NCBI RefSeq assembly: GCF_913053745.1
Contig: NZ_CAJXGF010000002.1
Span: 1 to 64,000 of the forward strand
DNA: 64,000 bases
Direction: 5' to 3'
From: an uncultured Nitratireductor sp.
Lineage (GTDB): Bacteria; Pseudomonadota; Alphaproteobacteria; Rhizobiales; Rhizobiaceae
The translations under genes and the position numbers were made by a program. Positions 1 to 9,820 of this stretch are shown one piece after another; the first letter of the stretch is position 1; every line of letters starts with the position of its first letter. Below the pieces are notes generated by a model. The model was not told the DNA's origin. It saw only the letters and a program-made list of their open reading frames with translations, and made no database searches.

Positions 1-58
1 CGGCCAGCCCATCCTCTCCCATCCCCACGATCTTAAGCCAGCGCGAGGCTGTTCCCAT
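1..58 (-). CDS. cobL: Precorrin-6Y C5,15-methyltransferase (CobL) N-terminus, truncated by window edge
   Basis: Reverse complement of 1-58 reads MGTASRWLKIVGMGEDGLA, matching the CobL/CbiE N-terminal 'W..ivG.GeDGl' motif; position beside cobK/cobJ fits. Confidence 0.7.
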   Translation of the reverse strand, partial: MGTASRWLKIVGMGEDGLA

Positions 59-86
59 CTTGGCACCAAATGAATTAGAAGACGTC

Positions 87-860
87 ATGGCAAAGCAGAC
101 CCTTCTCATTCTTGGTGGAACAGGCGAAGCGCGGCGGCTCGCGGAGCGGCTTTGCACGCGCAGCACACTGCGTGTCGTCACCTCGCTTGCCGGGCGCACC
201 CGCACACCGGAAGCCTTGCAGGGCGAGGTGCGTGTTGGCGGTTTCGGCGGCGCCGACGGGCTTGCGCGTTATCTCGAGGACGAAGGCATCGACCTGATGG
301 TGGACGCCACGCATCCCTTCGCCGCGCGCATGGCGCGCAATGCGGCGGAAGCGGCCAGCCTGACCGGCGTGCCGCTCATCACGCTCATGCGCCCCGCTTG
401 GCAGCCGGTCGCCGGCGACAACTGGCAGATCGCCTCCGGCATGGCCGAGGCGGCAGCGCTGCTCGGCCCTGAACCCCGGCGCGTTTTCCTCGCAATCGGC
501 CGGCAGGAAGTGCAGGCGTTCCGCGCGGCAGCGCAGCATCATTATCTGGTGCGCAGCGTGGAGCCGGTGGAGCCCGCTCACCTGCCGCCGAACGCCCAAT
601 GCATTCTGGCGCGTGGTCCGTTCTGCGAAGACGACGAGATTGCCCTTCTCACCGAACATCGCATCGACATCGTGGTCGCCAAGAACAGCGGCGGCACCGC
701 AACCTATGGCAAGATCGCGGCGGCGCGCAGGCTTGGTCTGCCCGTCGTCATGATCGACCGGCCAAAGCCGGCGGACGCGACCATTGTGGCCGATGTCGAC
801 GAAGCCATGGCTGCAATCGAGGCTCATCTGGCGGCTCCCCTCGCTGAGCGCGGTGCATAG
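87..860 (+). CDS. cobK: Precorrin-6A reductase CobK
   Basis: ORF 60-860; likely start ATG at 87 (MAKQTLLILGGTGEARRLAERL); CobK-type GGTGEAR motif and cob context. Confidence 0.93.
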   Translation: MAKQTLLILGGTGEARRLAERLCTRSTLRVVTSLAGRTRTPEALQGEVRVGGFGGADGLARYLEDEGIDLMVDATHPFAARMARNAAEAASLTGVPLITLMRPAWQPVAGDNWQIASGMAEAAALLGPEPRRVFLAIGRQEVQAFRAAAQHHYLVRSVEPVEPAHLPPNAQCILARGPFCEDDEIALLTEHRIDIVVAKNSGGTATYGKIAAARRLGLPVVMIDRPKPADATIVADVDEAMAAIEAHLAAPLAERGA

Positions 861-1588
861 ACCAGCGGCGATTTGCCCGGGCGCTCGATCAGGCGTGTTT
901 CGGGCGACCCGATGATGACACAGGTGGCCATGTCGGCCATCTCGCCACGCGCTTCCTCAAGCGGAACGATCGCCATGCGCTCGTCGGGCCGGCCCGCGGC
1001 GCGGCCGAACACGACCGGCGTGGAGGCCGGCAGAATGCCGCTCAACAGCTCGAAGGCGCGGCCAAGCTGCCAGGGCCGGGCGCGGCTGATCGGATTGTAG
1101 AGCGCGATCACGAAGCCCGCGCCGGCAGCAGCCGCAAGCCGGGTTTCGATCAGTTCCCAGGGTTTCAGATTGTCCGAAAGCGATATGGCGCAGAAATCAT
1201 GGCCGAGCGGCGCACCCACGCGGGCGGCCACGGCCAGCATTGCCGTCAGCCCCGGCACGATCTCCAGATCGAGCGCGCGCCATTCCTGCGGCCCGTGTTC
1301 GATGGCCTCGCACACGGCCGCCGCCATGGCGAAAACACCCGCATCCCCACCCGAAACCACAGCCACATGCCTGCCTTGGGCCGCCATGGTGAGCGCCGCG
1401 TTCGCGCGGGCAAGCTCTTCGCGGTTGTCGGAGGCATGGCGCGTCTGGCCATCGTTCAGTTCGAGCCGGTCGAGATACGGGCCATAGCCGAAGAAATCGC
1501 TCGCCGCCGCAATCGCCGCCCGCGCCTCCGGTGTCGTCTGGGCCGGTTTTCCGGGGCCGGTGCCGATGATGACGAGACGCCCGCTCAT
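824..1588 (-). CDS. cobJ: Precorrin-3B C17-methyltransferase CobJ
   Basis: 254 aa, SAM-dependent tetrapyrrole methylase motifs (GTGPG, VVSGGDAGVFAMA, YNPISRARPWQL); cob operon. Confidence 0.93.
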   Translation of the reverse strand: MSGRLVIIGTGPGKPAQTTPEARAAIAAASDFFGYGPYLDRLELNDGQTRHASDNREELARANAALTMAAQGRHVAVVSGGDAGVFAMAAAVCEAIEHGPQEWRALDLEIVPGLTAMLAVAARVGAPLGHDFCAISLSDNLKPWELIETRLAAAAGAGFVIALYNPISRARPWQLGRAFELLSGILPASTPVVFGRAAGRPDERMAIVPLEEARGEMADMATCVIIGSPETRLIERPGKSPLVYAPRSARGAAR

Positions 1589-2325
1589 GCCACCGCCTCG
1601 CCGGGCTTTGCCTGCCAGCCCGGTCCGAGCACAAGCGAGAAATAGGGAGCCTCATCGTCCGCCTTGTCGGCGAGCGGGGTCATGCTCGTATTGTCCATCG
1701 TGCCGCGTTCCACATAGACGGTGCCGCCAAGTCTGCCGGCGCGGGCGAGCGCCCGGCGGATTTTCGGCAGATTGCGCCCCACCTTCATGATGACGAAGGC
1801 TTCCGTGTCGCTCACGCGGCGCACAAGCTCATCTTCATCGAGCGTGCCGGGCAGGACCGTCATGATGTCGTCGCCCTGAACGATGGCGATGCCCGCCTGC
1901 GACCAGCAACCCGACATGGCGGTGATGCCCGGGATCACTTCGGTCGGATAGAGCGCGGCAAGCCGCACATGCAGATGCATGTAGGAGCCGTAGAACAGCG
2001 GGTCGCCCTCGCTCAGAACGGCGACCGTGCGCCCCGCATTCAAATGCGCTTCCACCGCCCGCGCCGACGCTTCGTAAAAGCCGGTGATGGCCGCGATGTA
2101 GCGCGGGTCGGTTTTGTCGATCTCGGTGGTGACGGGATATTCGAGCGGCAGTTCCTCGATGCCTTCCGGCAACAGCCCCTCGACCGTGCGGCGGGCATTG
2201 CCCTGACGACCGCGCTTGGCGAAATGGGCCACCACATCCGCCCGCTCCAGCGCCTTCAGCACCTTGACGGTGATGAGTTCGGGATCGCCTGGTCCTGTGC
2301 CGACGCCAATCAGGGTTCCGCTCAC
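1585..2325 (-). CDS. cobI: Precorrin-2 C20-methyltransferase CobI
   Basis: C-terminal part of ORF 1585-2730; likely GTG start at 2325 (MSGTLIGVGTGPGDPELITVKVLKALERADVV), overlapping the cobH stop. Confidence 0.92.
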   Translation of the reverse strand: MSGTLIGVGTGPGDPELITVKVLKALERADVVAHFAKRGRQGNARRTVEGLLPEGIEELPLEYPVTTEIDKTDPRYIAAITGFYEASARAVEAHLNAGRTVAVLSEGDPLFYGSYMHLHVRLAALYPTEVIPGITAMSGCWSQAGIAIVQGDDIMTVLPGTLDEDELVRRVSDTEAFVIMKVGRNLPKIRRALARAGRLGGTVYVERGTMDNTSMTPLADKADDEAPYFSLVLGPGWQAKPGEAVA

Positions 2326-2954
2326 AGGCCCGCCCTCGCCAAAGCGTTGATGGCCGCTGCCGTCATGGCGCTGCCACCCATGCGGCCGCGCACGATGGCG
2401 AAGGGAATGCCAAGTCCGCCCTCGGCAAGGGCCTCCTTCGATTCCATCGCGCCGACGAAACCGACCGGCATGCCAATGATGGCAGCAGGCTTCGGCGCAC
2501 CGGCGCGCAGCATGTCGAGCAGGTAGAAGAGTGCTGTCGGCGCATTGCCGATGGCCACCACCGCGCCCTCCATGTGCTCGCGCCACAGCTCCAGCGCGGC
2601 GGCGGAACGCGTGTTGCCGATCTCCCGCGCAAGCTCCGGCGTGCGCGCATCGCGCAAGGTGCAGATCACATCGTTTTCGGTGGGCAGCCGCGTGCGGGTG
2701 ACGCCGCGCGCCACCATCTCCGCATCGCACAGGATCGGCGCTCCGGCTTTCAGCGCCGCGCGGCCAGCCGCCACAAACCCTTCGGAGAAGACGAAATGCT
2801 CCGCCGCCTCGACAAGCCCGCAGGCATGGATCATGCGGATGGCGACATCGGCCTCTTCCATGCTGAAGCGCGCGAGATCGGCCTCGGCGCGGATGATTGC
2901 GAACGACTTTTCATAGATGGCGTTGCCGTCGCGTATGTACTCGGTTTCTTGCAT
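2322..2954 (-). CDS. cobH: Precorrin-8X methylmutase CobH
   Basis: 210 aa; YIRDGNAIYEKSFAIIRAEADL and RMIHACG motifs; cob operon. Confidence 0.95.
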   Translation of the reverse strand: MQETEYIRDGNAIYEKSFAIIRAEADLARFSMEEADVAIRMIHACGLVEAAEHFVFSEGFVAAGRAALKAGAPILCDAEMVARGVTRTRLPTENDVICTLRDARTPELAREIGNTRSAAALELWREHMEGAVVAIGNAPTALFYLLDMLRAGAPKPAAIIGMPVGFVGAMESKEALAEGGLGIPFAIVRGRMGGSAMTAAAINALARAGL

Positions 2955-4142
2955 TCAGCCTGTCTTTCGAAGAAGGGCGGCGCGCAGCGTCTCGCCGCGC
3001 TCGATGAGGAAGGTGCGCAGGCGTTCGGAAGGTTTTGCGCCAACGGAGGAAAGGGTGCAGCCACCTTCAACCGCGATCAGGTTCACAACCGGCCCGGCGG
3101 GCTGGGCGCATCCTTTTTCGCAGGCCGAAAGGTGAAGGCGGAACGGGCCATCGGGCAGACCCGCCGCAGCCGCCTCGGCGGCAAGCGCCTTGGCATCGAA
3201 CCGCGCCGAAGCGCAAGCGGGCGCCCCGGCGCAAGTCGCGATGGACAAACGCGGATCATGCCCGTCCGTGACAAAGCCAAGAGCCTCAGCCGCTCGCGAC
3301 AGCGCTTCCTGCCGGGGCGCATCAAGCCCGATCAGCAGCAAGCCGCTGCGCGGCGCAAGGCGAATTTCCTCGGCATCGGATGCCGCATCGCAAAGCGTGA
3401 CCAGCGCTTCCGCTGCGACCTGGCCGAAGGGCAGGGCGATCCCGAGCGCGTTTTCTCCGTCTTTCAGCGCGAACCGACCAACCGGCGCGCTGTCAGCCCG
3501 TGCGGGATGCTGCAGGGCCGGCTCAAGTCCCACCCGAAGCGCATTCTTCTGCGCCTGCGTGAAATCACGCGCCCGCCCGCCGGTCTGCGCCAGAAGGTCG
3601 AGAATGGCGAGTGCCCTGTCGCCCGCCACGCGTTCATCGCCCACGCCCAGCCAGTGTGCAGTCGCGCCATTGCCGCCGACGCCGATCAGCCATTGCCCGT
3701 CATCAGCCATGATGAGCTTTATGTCGGCTCCGATGGCGTCGAGATGCAGTGCGCTGCCAACATCGACTGTGACAGAAACCTTTGGTGCGAGCAGCGCAGC
3801 ATAACCACGCTCGACCACATGCGCATTGATGCGCTCCGCAAGCGGCGGAGGAGGGGCGAGCGGTGCGGTCTCCACCGCAAAGCCATCGACGGGACCAAGA
3901 TCGAGCGCATTGATTTCGCTGGCAAACAGGGGGGCGCTCTCAGCCGTCAATCCACGTATCTGCAATTTGCCGCGCGCGGTCACTTCGAGAATGCCGTTGC
4001 CGTAGCGGCCCGCCGCTTTTGCGATGCCCGCCAGCTTCTCGGGCGTCAGCGCGCCATGGGCCGGCGCAATCCGGGCGAGCAACCCGTCGCCGGTTTTCAT
4101 GGGAGCGGAGAGTGTGGGGCATGCGCCGCGCCGCGTCGTCAT
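2955..4142 (-). CDS. cobG: Precorrin-3B synthase CobG (nitrite/sulfite reductase-like)
   Basis: 395 aa with Cys motif ACEKGCAQP, ferredoxin-like half-domains; next to cobN/cobH. Confidence 0.92.
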   Translation of the reverse strand: MTTRRGACPTLSAPMKTGDGLLARIAPAHGALTPEKLAGIAKAAGRYGNGILEVTARGKLQIRGLTAESAPLFASEINALDLGPVDGFAVETAPLAPPPPLAERINAHVVERGYAALLAPKVSVTVDVGSALHLDAIGADIKLIMADDGQWLIGVGGNGATAHWLGVGDERVAGDRALAILDLLAQTGGRARDFTQAQKNALRVGLEPALQHPARADSAPVGRFALKDGENALGIALPFGQVAAEALVTLCDAASDAEEIRLAPRSGLLLIGLDAPRQEALSRAAEALGFVTDGHDPRLSIATCAGAPACASARFDAKALAAEAAAAGLPDGPFRLHLSACEKGCAQPAGPVVNLIAVEGGCTLSSVGAKPSERLRTFLIERGETLRAALLRKTG

Positions 4143-7100
4143 GCCGTCGCCTCCGCAAGAAGTGCAGCCAGATCGTCATCGACGGAGTTGCGGCGCGGGT
4201 GCCAGAGGCCGCGTTTGCGGGCGGCGTGAAACCGTTCCGCCATCGCATGCGCGGCGGCAGGGTTTTCCACCAGAAGAAAATCGCGCACCCTTTCATCGCC
4301 GAGATAAGCATCGAACACGGCATCGATCAGGCTGCCTGAAACCGCATCCGTGGTCTCCGCAAAGCCGATCAGCCGGTCCACCGTTTCCGTCAGTTCCGCA
4401 GCACCGCGCGGGCCGTGGCGCAACTGGCCTTCGATGAAGCGCGGATTGACCGCACGGGCGCGCACGGTGCGGGCAATGGCCTGAGCCAGCGAACGGGCGC
4501 GCGGGCGCTGCGGGTCGGTCGTGTCGAGCACCACAAGATCGGCCTTGCCGCCCAGCGCTTCCACCGCCGCCGCGAACCCGCCGATGAAGGCCACATCCGC
4601 CGAACCTTCGAGAATGTCGCGCCCGGCATCGTCGCCGGTGTGGATGAGCATGTCGGCATCGGCCACCTGCCTTGCAAACGCGCCGTCTTCCAGCCGGCCT
4701 TCGCCCTCAGCACCGCCGAAGGCAAAGGCACCGGCGGCGAGATAGGCTTCGCCCAGCTCGGCGCGCTCCTGCCAGTCTCCGCGCGCAAGCTTTTCTTCCG
4801 GCCCCGCGCCATAGGTGCCGGGAGCGGAGCCGAAAATACGCGCCGGCGCTTTGCCGGCTTTTCGGGCGGCGCTCGCGAGCGGGTTTTCGCTGTCGTCTTC
4901 GTCACGCGCGGCCACGGCGGCAACCGCCGTATCGAGAAGCGCGATCTGCGTGGGGAACATGTCACGAAACAGGCCGGAAATGCGCCACGTCACGTCGATG
5001 CGCGGGCGGCCAAGGCTGGCTGGCGGCAAAACTTCGATGCCCGTCACACGGCCCGTCGCCTGATCCCATTGCGGGCGGCAGCCCATCAGCGCCAGCCCCT
5101 GTGCGATCTCCTCGCCGCCGGTGCGCAGGCTGGCGCTGCCCCAGAGATCGATCACCAGCGAGCGCGGCCAGTCGCCATGCTCCTGCAAATAGCCGCGCAC
5201 GGCCTCGTCCGCCGCGATTCTGCCAAGCGCGGTTGCGGTCGGCGTCGGCAGCGTGCGGGGATCGGCGGTGAAGATGTTGCGGCCGGTCGGCAAAACATCG
5301 GTGCGCCCCCGCGCCGGTGCGCCGGAGGGGCCGGGCGCGATGTGCCGGCCATCGAGCGCCGCCAGAAGCGCGCGCTTTTCGCTTTCCGCGCAGGCGCGGC
5401 GTTCGGGCGCTTCATCCATGCCGCTGCCCCGGCCATAGATGTGCAGCCCGTCCTTGATGGCGAAATCTTTCAGATCGCAGAGCCAGGCGTCGATCTGCAT
5501 CAGTGCTGCATCCGTGTCGCCTGTGTCCTCCACGCCCGCATCGCGGGTGAGTCCGGTGCGCTCGGCGGTTTCCACGATCAGTTGCGCCAGCCGGTCGCGG
5601 CGGCGGCGGTCCAGCCCGTCGGCCTGCGCATATTCATCCACCAGGCGCTCCAGCTCCTGCTGGTCTTGCGAAAGCCCGGCACCCGCAAGCGGCGGCGTCA
5701 GATGGCCAAGCGTGACCGCGCCAATGCGGCGCTTGGCCTGCGCGGCTTCGCCCGGATTGCTGACGATGAAGGGATAGACCACCGGCAGCGCGCCGGCCAC
5801 GATTTCGGGAAAACAGGTTTCCGTCAGCGCCACGGTTTTGCCCGGCAGCCATTCCAGCGTGCCATGCGCGCCCACATGGATCAGCGCGTGGGCGCCAAGC
5901 GTCTCCCGCATCCAGTGGCCGAAAGCGACGAGCGCATGGCGCGGCGCAAGGGTCGGGTCGTGATAGTCCACGCGCCGGTCTGCCGAGCGGCCCCGGTCTG
6001 GCGCAAGCGCCACGGTGACATTGCCGAACCGCGCCGCGCGGAACGGAAAGACGCCATCTTCCGCATCGTCTTCCACCGCTCCCCAGGTGGCGAGCAGCGT
6101 TTCGCGCGCCTCTTCGGGCAGCGCATCGAAGGCGGCACGATATTCATCCAGCGAAAGCGCTTCCGAAGGCTCTTCGAGGCGCTGCATCAGCGCGCGGGGT
6201 GTCTCTGGAACGCCGGAAACCGCATACCCCGCCGCACCAAGATCGTGCAGCATGGCGAGCACGCTCGACGGCACGTCCAGCCCCACCGCATAGCCGGTGC
6301 GGCCGGGCGCGCTCGGATAATCTGGTATCAGGATGACGATGCGGCGCTCGGCCTTCGGCGTTCGGGCAAGCTTCAGATGTGCGGCGATCCGTGCCGCAAC
6401 CTGCCTTATGCGCGCGGGTTCGGGTCGGTTGCGCTGAACGCCGAAGGAGAGCCCTTCATCCAGCGCCGCCTCATCCTTGAAGGAAATTGCCCCCGCCATC
6501 AGCCGGCCATCGAGTTCCGGCAGCACAACATGCATGGCTAGGTCGGCGGGTGCCAGACCGCGCTGCCCTTCCTGCCAGGCCTCGCGCCGCGTGGTGGCCG
6601 TGACCACCTGAAAAACCGGCACGCCAAACCGGTCGAACAGTGTTTTTTCGCCGGGCTCCGCGCCGCTGGAAAACGCCGTCGCGGTGATGAGCGCCTGCGA
6701 CTTAAGCCGCTCGACCGCATCGCGCACGAAACCGGCGGCAACCGGGTCGCGCAGGCTGGAAACGAACACCGGTACGGCGCAAAGACCCTGTTCCTCAAGC
6801 GCCTCCATCAGCGCGTCGATGGGCGCGACATCGCTGGCAAGCAGCATGGAGCGATAAAAGAGGATCGGAACGATTGCCCTGCCGGGCTGCGCGGCGAAAA
6901 AATCTGCCTCTACAATGCCATGGTCCGGCGCATAGAAACCGGCTTTGGCGACCGGCTCGGCCTCTGGCGCTTCGATATCCTGTCCCGCAAGGCGCGCCAT
7001 CTGCATGGTCAGCGCGCGCATATTGTCCGGCCCGCCCTCGCGGAAGCAGGCGAGCAGCCCCGCGCGCGCTTCCGCCGAAACGGTGGAGCGTTCGGCAAGG

Positions 7101-7471
7101 CGCGGGTCGTCCTGATGGCATTCGCCCGGCAGCAGCGCCAGCGCGATGCCCTTTTGCCGGGCAAGCTCCGCCAGCCGGTCGCAGCCATAGCGCCACCACT
7201 CATACCCCCCAAGCACCCGCACCAGAATCGTGCGGGCATGCGCTGCCGTGTTGTCGATCCACAGATCGACCGACATGGGGTGTCTCAAATCGCGCAGGGC
7301 GGCAAGGCGCAGCGAAGGCAGAGCCTCGCGCCCGGCCTGCCATGCAGAGGCGATCCCCGCCAGATCGCTGTCGGTAAACGACAGCGCCACCATGTCCGCC
7401 GGCAACTGCTGCAGATCGACGGGCTCGATCAGGTCGTCGAGGGAGGCGGTGGTGGTGGCGAGGATGTGCAT
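4139..7471 (-). CDS. cobN: Cobaltochelatase subunit CobN
   Basis: 1110 aa; GAHGTLEWLPGKTVALTETCFPE and other CobN/BchH signatures. Confidence 0.97.
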   Translation of the reverse strand: MHILATTTASLDDLIEPVDLQQLPADMVALSFTDSDLAGIASAWQAGREALPSLRLAALRDLRHPMSVDLWIDNTAAHARTILVRVLGGYEWWRYGCDRLAELARQKGIALALLPGECHQDDPRLAERSTVSAEARAGLLACFREGGPDNMRALTMQMARLAGQDIEAPEAEPVAKAGFYAPDHGIVEADFFAAQPGRAIVPILFYRSMLLASDVAPIDALMEALEEQGLCAVPVFVSSLRDPVAAGFVRDAVERLKSQALITATAFSSGAEPGEKTLFDRFGVPVFQVVTATTRREAWQEGQRGLAPADLAMHVVLPELDGRLMAGAISFKDEAALDEGLSFGVQRNRPEPARIRQVAARIAAHLKLARTPKAERRIVILIPDYPSAPGRTGYAVGLDVPSSVLAMLHDLGAAGYAVSGVPETPRALMQRLEEPSEALSLDEYRAAFDALPEEARETLLATWGAVEDDAEDGVFPFRAARFGNVTVALAPDRGRSADRRVDYHDPTLAPRHALVAFGHWMRETLGAHALIHVGAHGTLEWLPGKTVALTETCFPEIVAGALPVVYPFIVSNPGEAAQAKRRIGAVTLGHLTPPLAGAGLSQDQQELERLVDEYAQADGLDRRRRDRLAQLIVETAERTGLTRDAGVEDTGDTDAALMQIDAWLCDLKDFAIKDGLHIYGRGSGMDEAPERRACAESEKRALLAALDGRHIAPGPSGAPARGRTDVLPTGRNIFTADPRTLPTPTATALGRIAADEAVRGYLQEHGDWPRSLVIDLWGSASLRTGGEEIAQGLALMGCRPQWDQATGRVTGIEVLPPASLGRPRIDVTWRISGLFRDMFPTQIALLDTAVAAVAARDEDDSENPLASAARKAGKAPARIFGSAPGTYGAGPEEKLARGDWQERAELGEAYLAAGAFAFGGAEGEGRLEDGAFARQVADADMLIHTGDDAGRDILEGSADVAFIGGFAAAVEALGGKADLVVLDTTDPQRPRARSLAQAIARTVRARAVNPRFIEGQLRHGPRGAAELTETVDRLIGFAETTDAVSGSLIDAVFDAYLGDERVRDFLLVENPAAAHAMAERFHAARKRGLWHPRRNSVDDDLAALLAEATA

Positions 7472-7475
7472 CGGA

Positions 7476-8513
7476 TCAGGCCGAGAGAAGGCTTTCGATG
7501 CGCGCGCGGTCGATGCCCTTGAGGCCGATCACGACGAGCCGCGTTTCGGCAGCTTCACCGGCCTTCCACGGGCGGTCGTAGTGATGCGACACGCGCGCAC
7601 CGACCGCCTGCACCTGAAGACGCATGGGCTTGCCCTTCACATGGGCGAACCCCTTGAGCCGCAGAACCTCGCCGGTCCCCACCGCCGCATTGACCCGCGC
7701 TTCCAGATCTTCAGGCCGCAGAACCGGCGGCAGGTCGACAACGAATGTGTCGAAATCGTCGTGCTCATGATCGTGCGGGTCGTCGTGATGCGTCCTGCGG
7801 TTCTCAATGTCGTCTTCCACCGCGAGGCCGAGACCGAGCAGCAGCGCCGGGTCCACCTTGCCATGGGCGCTCGGCACGATCTGCACATTGCGCGACAGAT
7901 GGTCTTCGATGCGGGCGCGGGCGCGCTCGTTGCCCGGCCCGTCGAGCAGATCGCTTTTCGACAGAACGATGAGATCGGCACAGGCCACCTGATCGTCGAA
8001 CACCTCTTCAACCGGATCGTCATGGTCGAGCGAATCGTCGGCGGCGCGCTGCGCGGCGAGCGCATCCATATCGGTAGCCACCTGACCGTCAGCCAGCGCC
8101 GGCCCGTCCACCACGGCGATAACGCCATCGACGGTGACGCGGTTCTTGATCGCCGGCCACTGGAACGCCTGCACCAGCGGCTTCGGCAGGGCGAGACCCG
8201 AGGTCTCGATCAGAATGTGATCCACCTTCGGTTCGCGAGCCAGGATTTGGTCGAGCGCGGGCACAAAATCGTCGGCAACGGTGCAGCAAATGCAGCCATT
8301 GGCCAGTTCCAGCACGTTTTCTTCCGGGCAGGTGTCGAGCCCGCAACCCTTCAGCACTTCGCCATCGACGCCGGCATCGCCGAATTCGTTGACGATGATG
8401 GCAAGCCGCTTGCCCTTTGTGTTTTCCAGCACATTGCGGATGAGCGTTGTCTTGCCGGCACCGAGAAAGCCGGTCACGACGGTGCAGGGCACACGATTGA
8501 AGCTCGTGGTCAT
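7476..8513 (-). CDS. cobW: Cobalamin biosynthesis GTPase/metallochaperone CobW
   Basis: TGFLGAGKTTLIRNVL Walker A, CICC metal-binding motif, His/Asp-rich HHDDPHDHEHDD stretch; likely start MTTSFNRV at 8513. Confidence 0.95.
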   Translation of the reverse strand: MTTSFNRVPCTVVTGFLGAGKTTLIRNVLENTKGKRLAIIVNEFGDAGVDGEVLKGCGLDTCPEENVLELANGCICCTVADDFVPALDQILAREPKVDHILIETSGLALPKPLVQAFQWPAIKNRVTVDGVIAVVDGPALADGQVATDMDALAAQRAADDSLDHDDPVEEVFDDQVACADLIVLSKSDLLDGPGNERARARIEDHLSRNVQIVPSAHGKVDPALLLGLGLAVEDDIENRRTHHDDPHDHEHDDFDTFVVDLPPVLRPEDLEARVNAAVGTGEVLRLKGFAHVKGKPMRLQVQAVGARVSHHYDRPWKAGEAAETRLVVIGLKGIDRARIESLLSA

Positions 8514-8696
8514 GGGATATCCTTCAGACGGAGTGTGGTGAGTTGGGGGATGCGGGTGAGTGACACGCAAGCCCTTTCAGGCCGCGTTCCGGCAGAGACA
8601 CCATGAGTGGTGGGGAGAAGGCGCGCGATGGCGCTATCGGCAATCACAATGCACACTCCTTGCCCGGGACACCCGCCAGGCGGTCAGGATTTCAAT

Positions 8697-8885
8697 TTCA
8701 GACGGCAGGTTTCCTGGCTCACGGGTCGCTGCGCTCTCCAGCCTTCCCAGGGGCGTGCCCCAGTGGCGTGTCAGGTGCGCTCTCCGCTTACAGTTGCGGG
8801 GACAGCTGCGGCATTGGGCAAGGCCCGCACCGCATTCCCTCTTAGCCTCCTCCCTTGAGGGAAGAGGACCGTCTACCGCGCATTT
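8697..8885 (-). promoter_or_regulatory. Cobalamin (AdoCbl) riboswitch upstream of cobW-cobN operon
   Basis: Reverse strand contains ccccgcaactgtaagcggagagcg, gccact...gggaaggc B12 box and gacccgtgagccaggaaacctgccg. Confidence 0.93.
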
Positions 8886-8954
8886 ACGGCTCGCCTGCCA
8901 CGTCTGTCAATGCGGGCAACAAAGCGTTTGCGGGGCGTTGCATTTCTTGTATGC

Positions 8955-9140
8955 TCCGCCCGCTGTCGGTTCCGCTGAAGCGGACTAGAGGGAACATGGT
9001 GCGGCGCAAAAGCGCCAAGGCCATGGCTGCCCCCGCAACTGTAAGCGGAGAGCGTTTTCCTGATCGCCACTGAGGCATGAGGCCTTGGGAAGGCTGGAGA
9101 GCGCAGCGACCCGTGAGCCAGGAAACCTGCCGACGGCCTG
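8955..9140 (+). promoter_or_regulatory. Cobalamin riboswitch upstream of hupE-like/cobP/cobO genes
   Basis: Forward strand cccgcaactgtaagcggagagcg, gccactgaggcatgaggccttgggaaggc, gacccgtgagccaggaaacctgccg. Confidence 0.93.
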
Positions 9141-9183
9141 AAAGAAACACCATAACCCTCGGGTGGAGGGGAAAGGACCGGAC

Positions 9184-9804
9184 ATGACCTCGCGTATCGC
9201 ACGCATTTTTTCCGCATTCGTTTTTTCCGCGCTCTTCGCAACCAGCGCGCAGGCGCATCACGCCATGGACGGAGAGACGCCCACGACCCTCTATGAGGGG
9301 CTCGTCTCAGGGCTCGCCCATCCGGTGATCGGGCTCGATCATCTGGCCTTCATTCTCGCCGCCGGCCTCATTGCCGCCGTTGCCGGCATGAGCCTTTTCG
9401 CACCGCTTCTTTTCGTTGCGGGTTCGCTGATCGGCGTCGGTCTGCACCTGATGCTGCTCGACCTGCCGGCCGCCGAAATCGTCATCGCGGCAAGCGTTCT
9501 TGCTGGCGGCTGGCTTCTGGCGCGCGGCAGGGCGGTGGAGAACCAAATCCTCGTCTTCGCCCTGTTTCTGGTGGTCGGCGTGTTCCATGGCTATGCCTTC
9601 GGCGAGGCCATTGTCGGCAGCGAAGAGACACCGCTCATCGCCTATCTCGCCGGTCTCGCCGTGATCCAGAGCGCCATCGCGCTCGGCGCCTACTTTCTGG
9701 TTAGGTCGTGCGGCTGGGCGGTCGAGGCCATGCAGCCCCGGCTTGCCGGCGCGGTCATTGCCGGTGTCGGCATAACGTTCCTTGCCGGACAGCTTGTCGG
9801 CTAG
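9184..9804 (+). CDS. HupE/UreJ family membrane protein, putative cobalt/nickel transporter
   Basis: Signal peptide followed by HAMDGETPTTLYEGLVSGLAHPVIGLDHLAFILAAG and several TM segments, typical of HupE/UreJ; behind a B12 riboswitch. Confidence 0.87.
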   Translation: MTSRIARIFSAFVFSALFATSAQAHHAMDGETPTTLYEGLVSGLAHPVIGLDHLAFILAAGLIAAVAGMSLFAPLLFVAGSLIGVGLHLMLLDLPAAEIVIAASVLAGGWLLARGRAVENQILVFALFLVVGVFHGYAFGEAIVGSEETPLIAYLAGLAVIQSAIALGAYFLVRSCGWAVEAMQPRLAGAVIAGVGITFLAGQLVG

Positions 9805-9820
9805 CCGGTCAGGCTTCGTG

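Noticed and set aside
4415-6541. 708-aa plus-strand ORF antisense to cobN
   Set aside because: High-GC mirror ORF; no recognisable domain, low-complexity composition, while cobN on the other strand is unambiguous.
8560-9261. Several 70-140 aa ORFs in the cobW-hupE intergenic region
   Set aside because: They lie across the two cobalamin riboswitches; the translations reflect structured RNA, not conserved protein.
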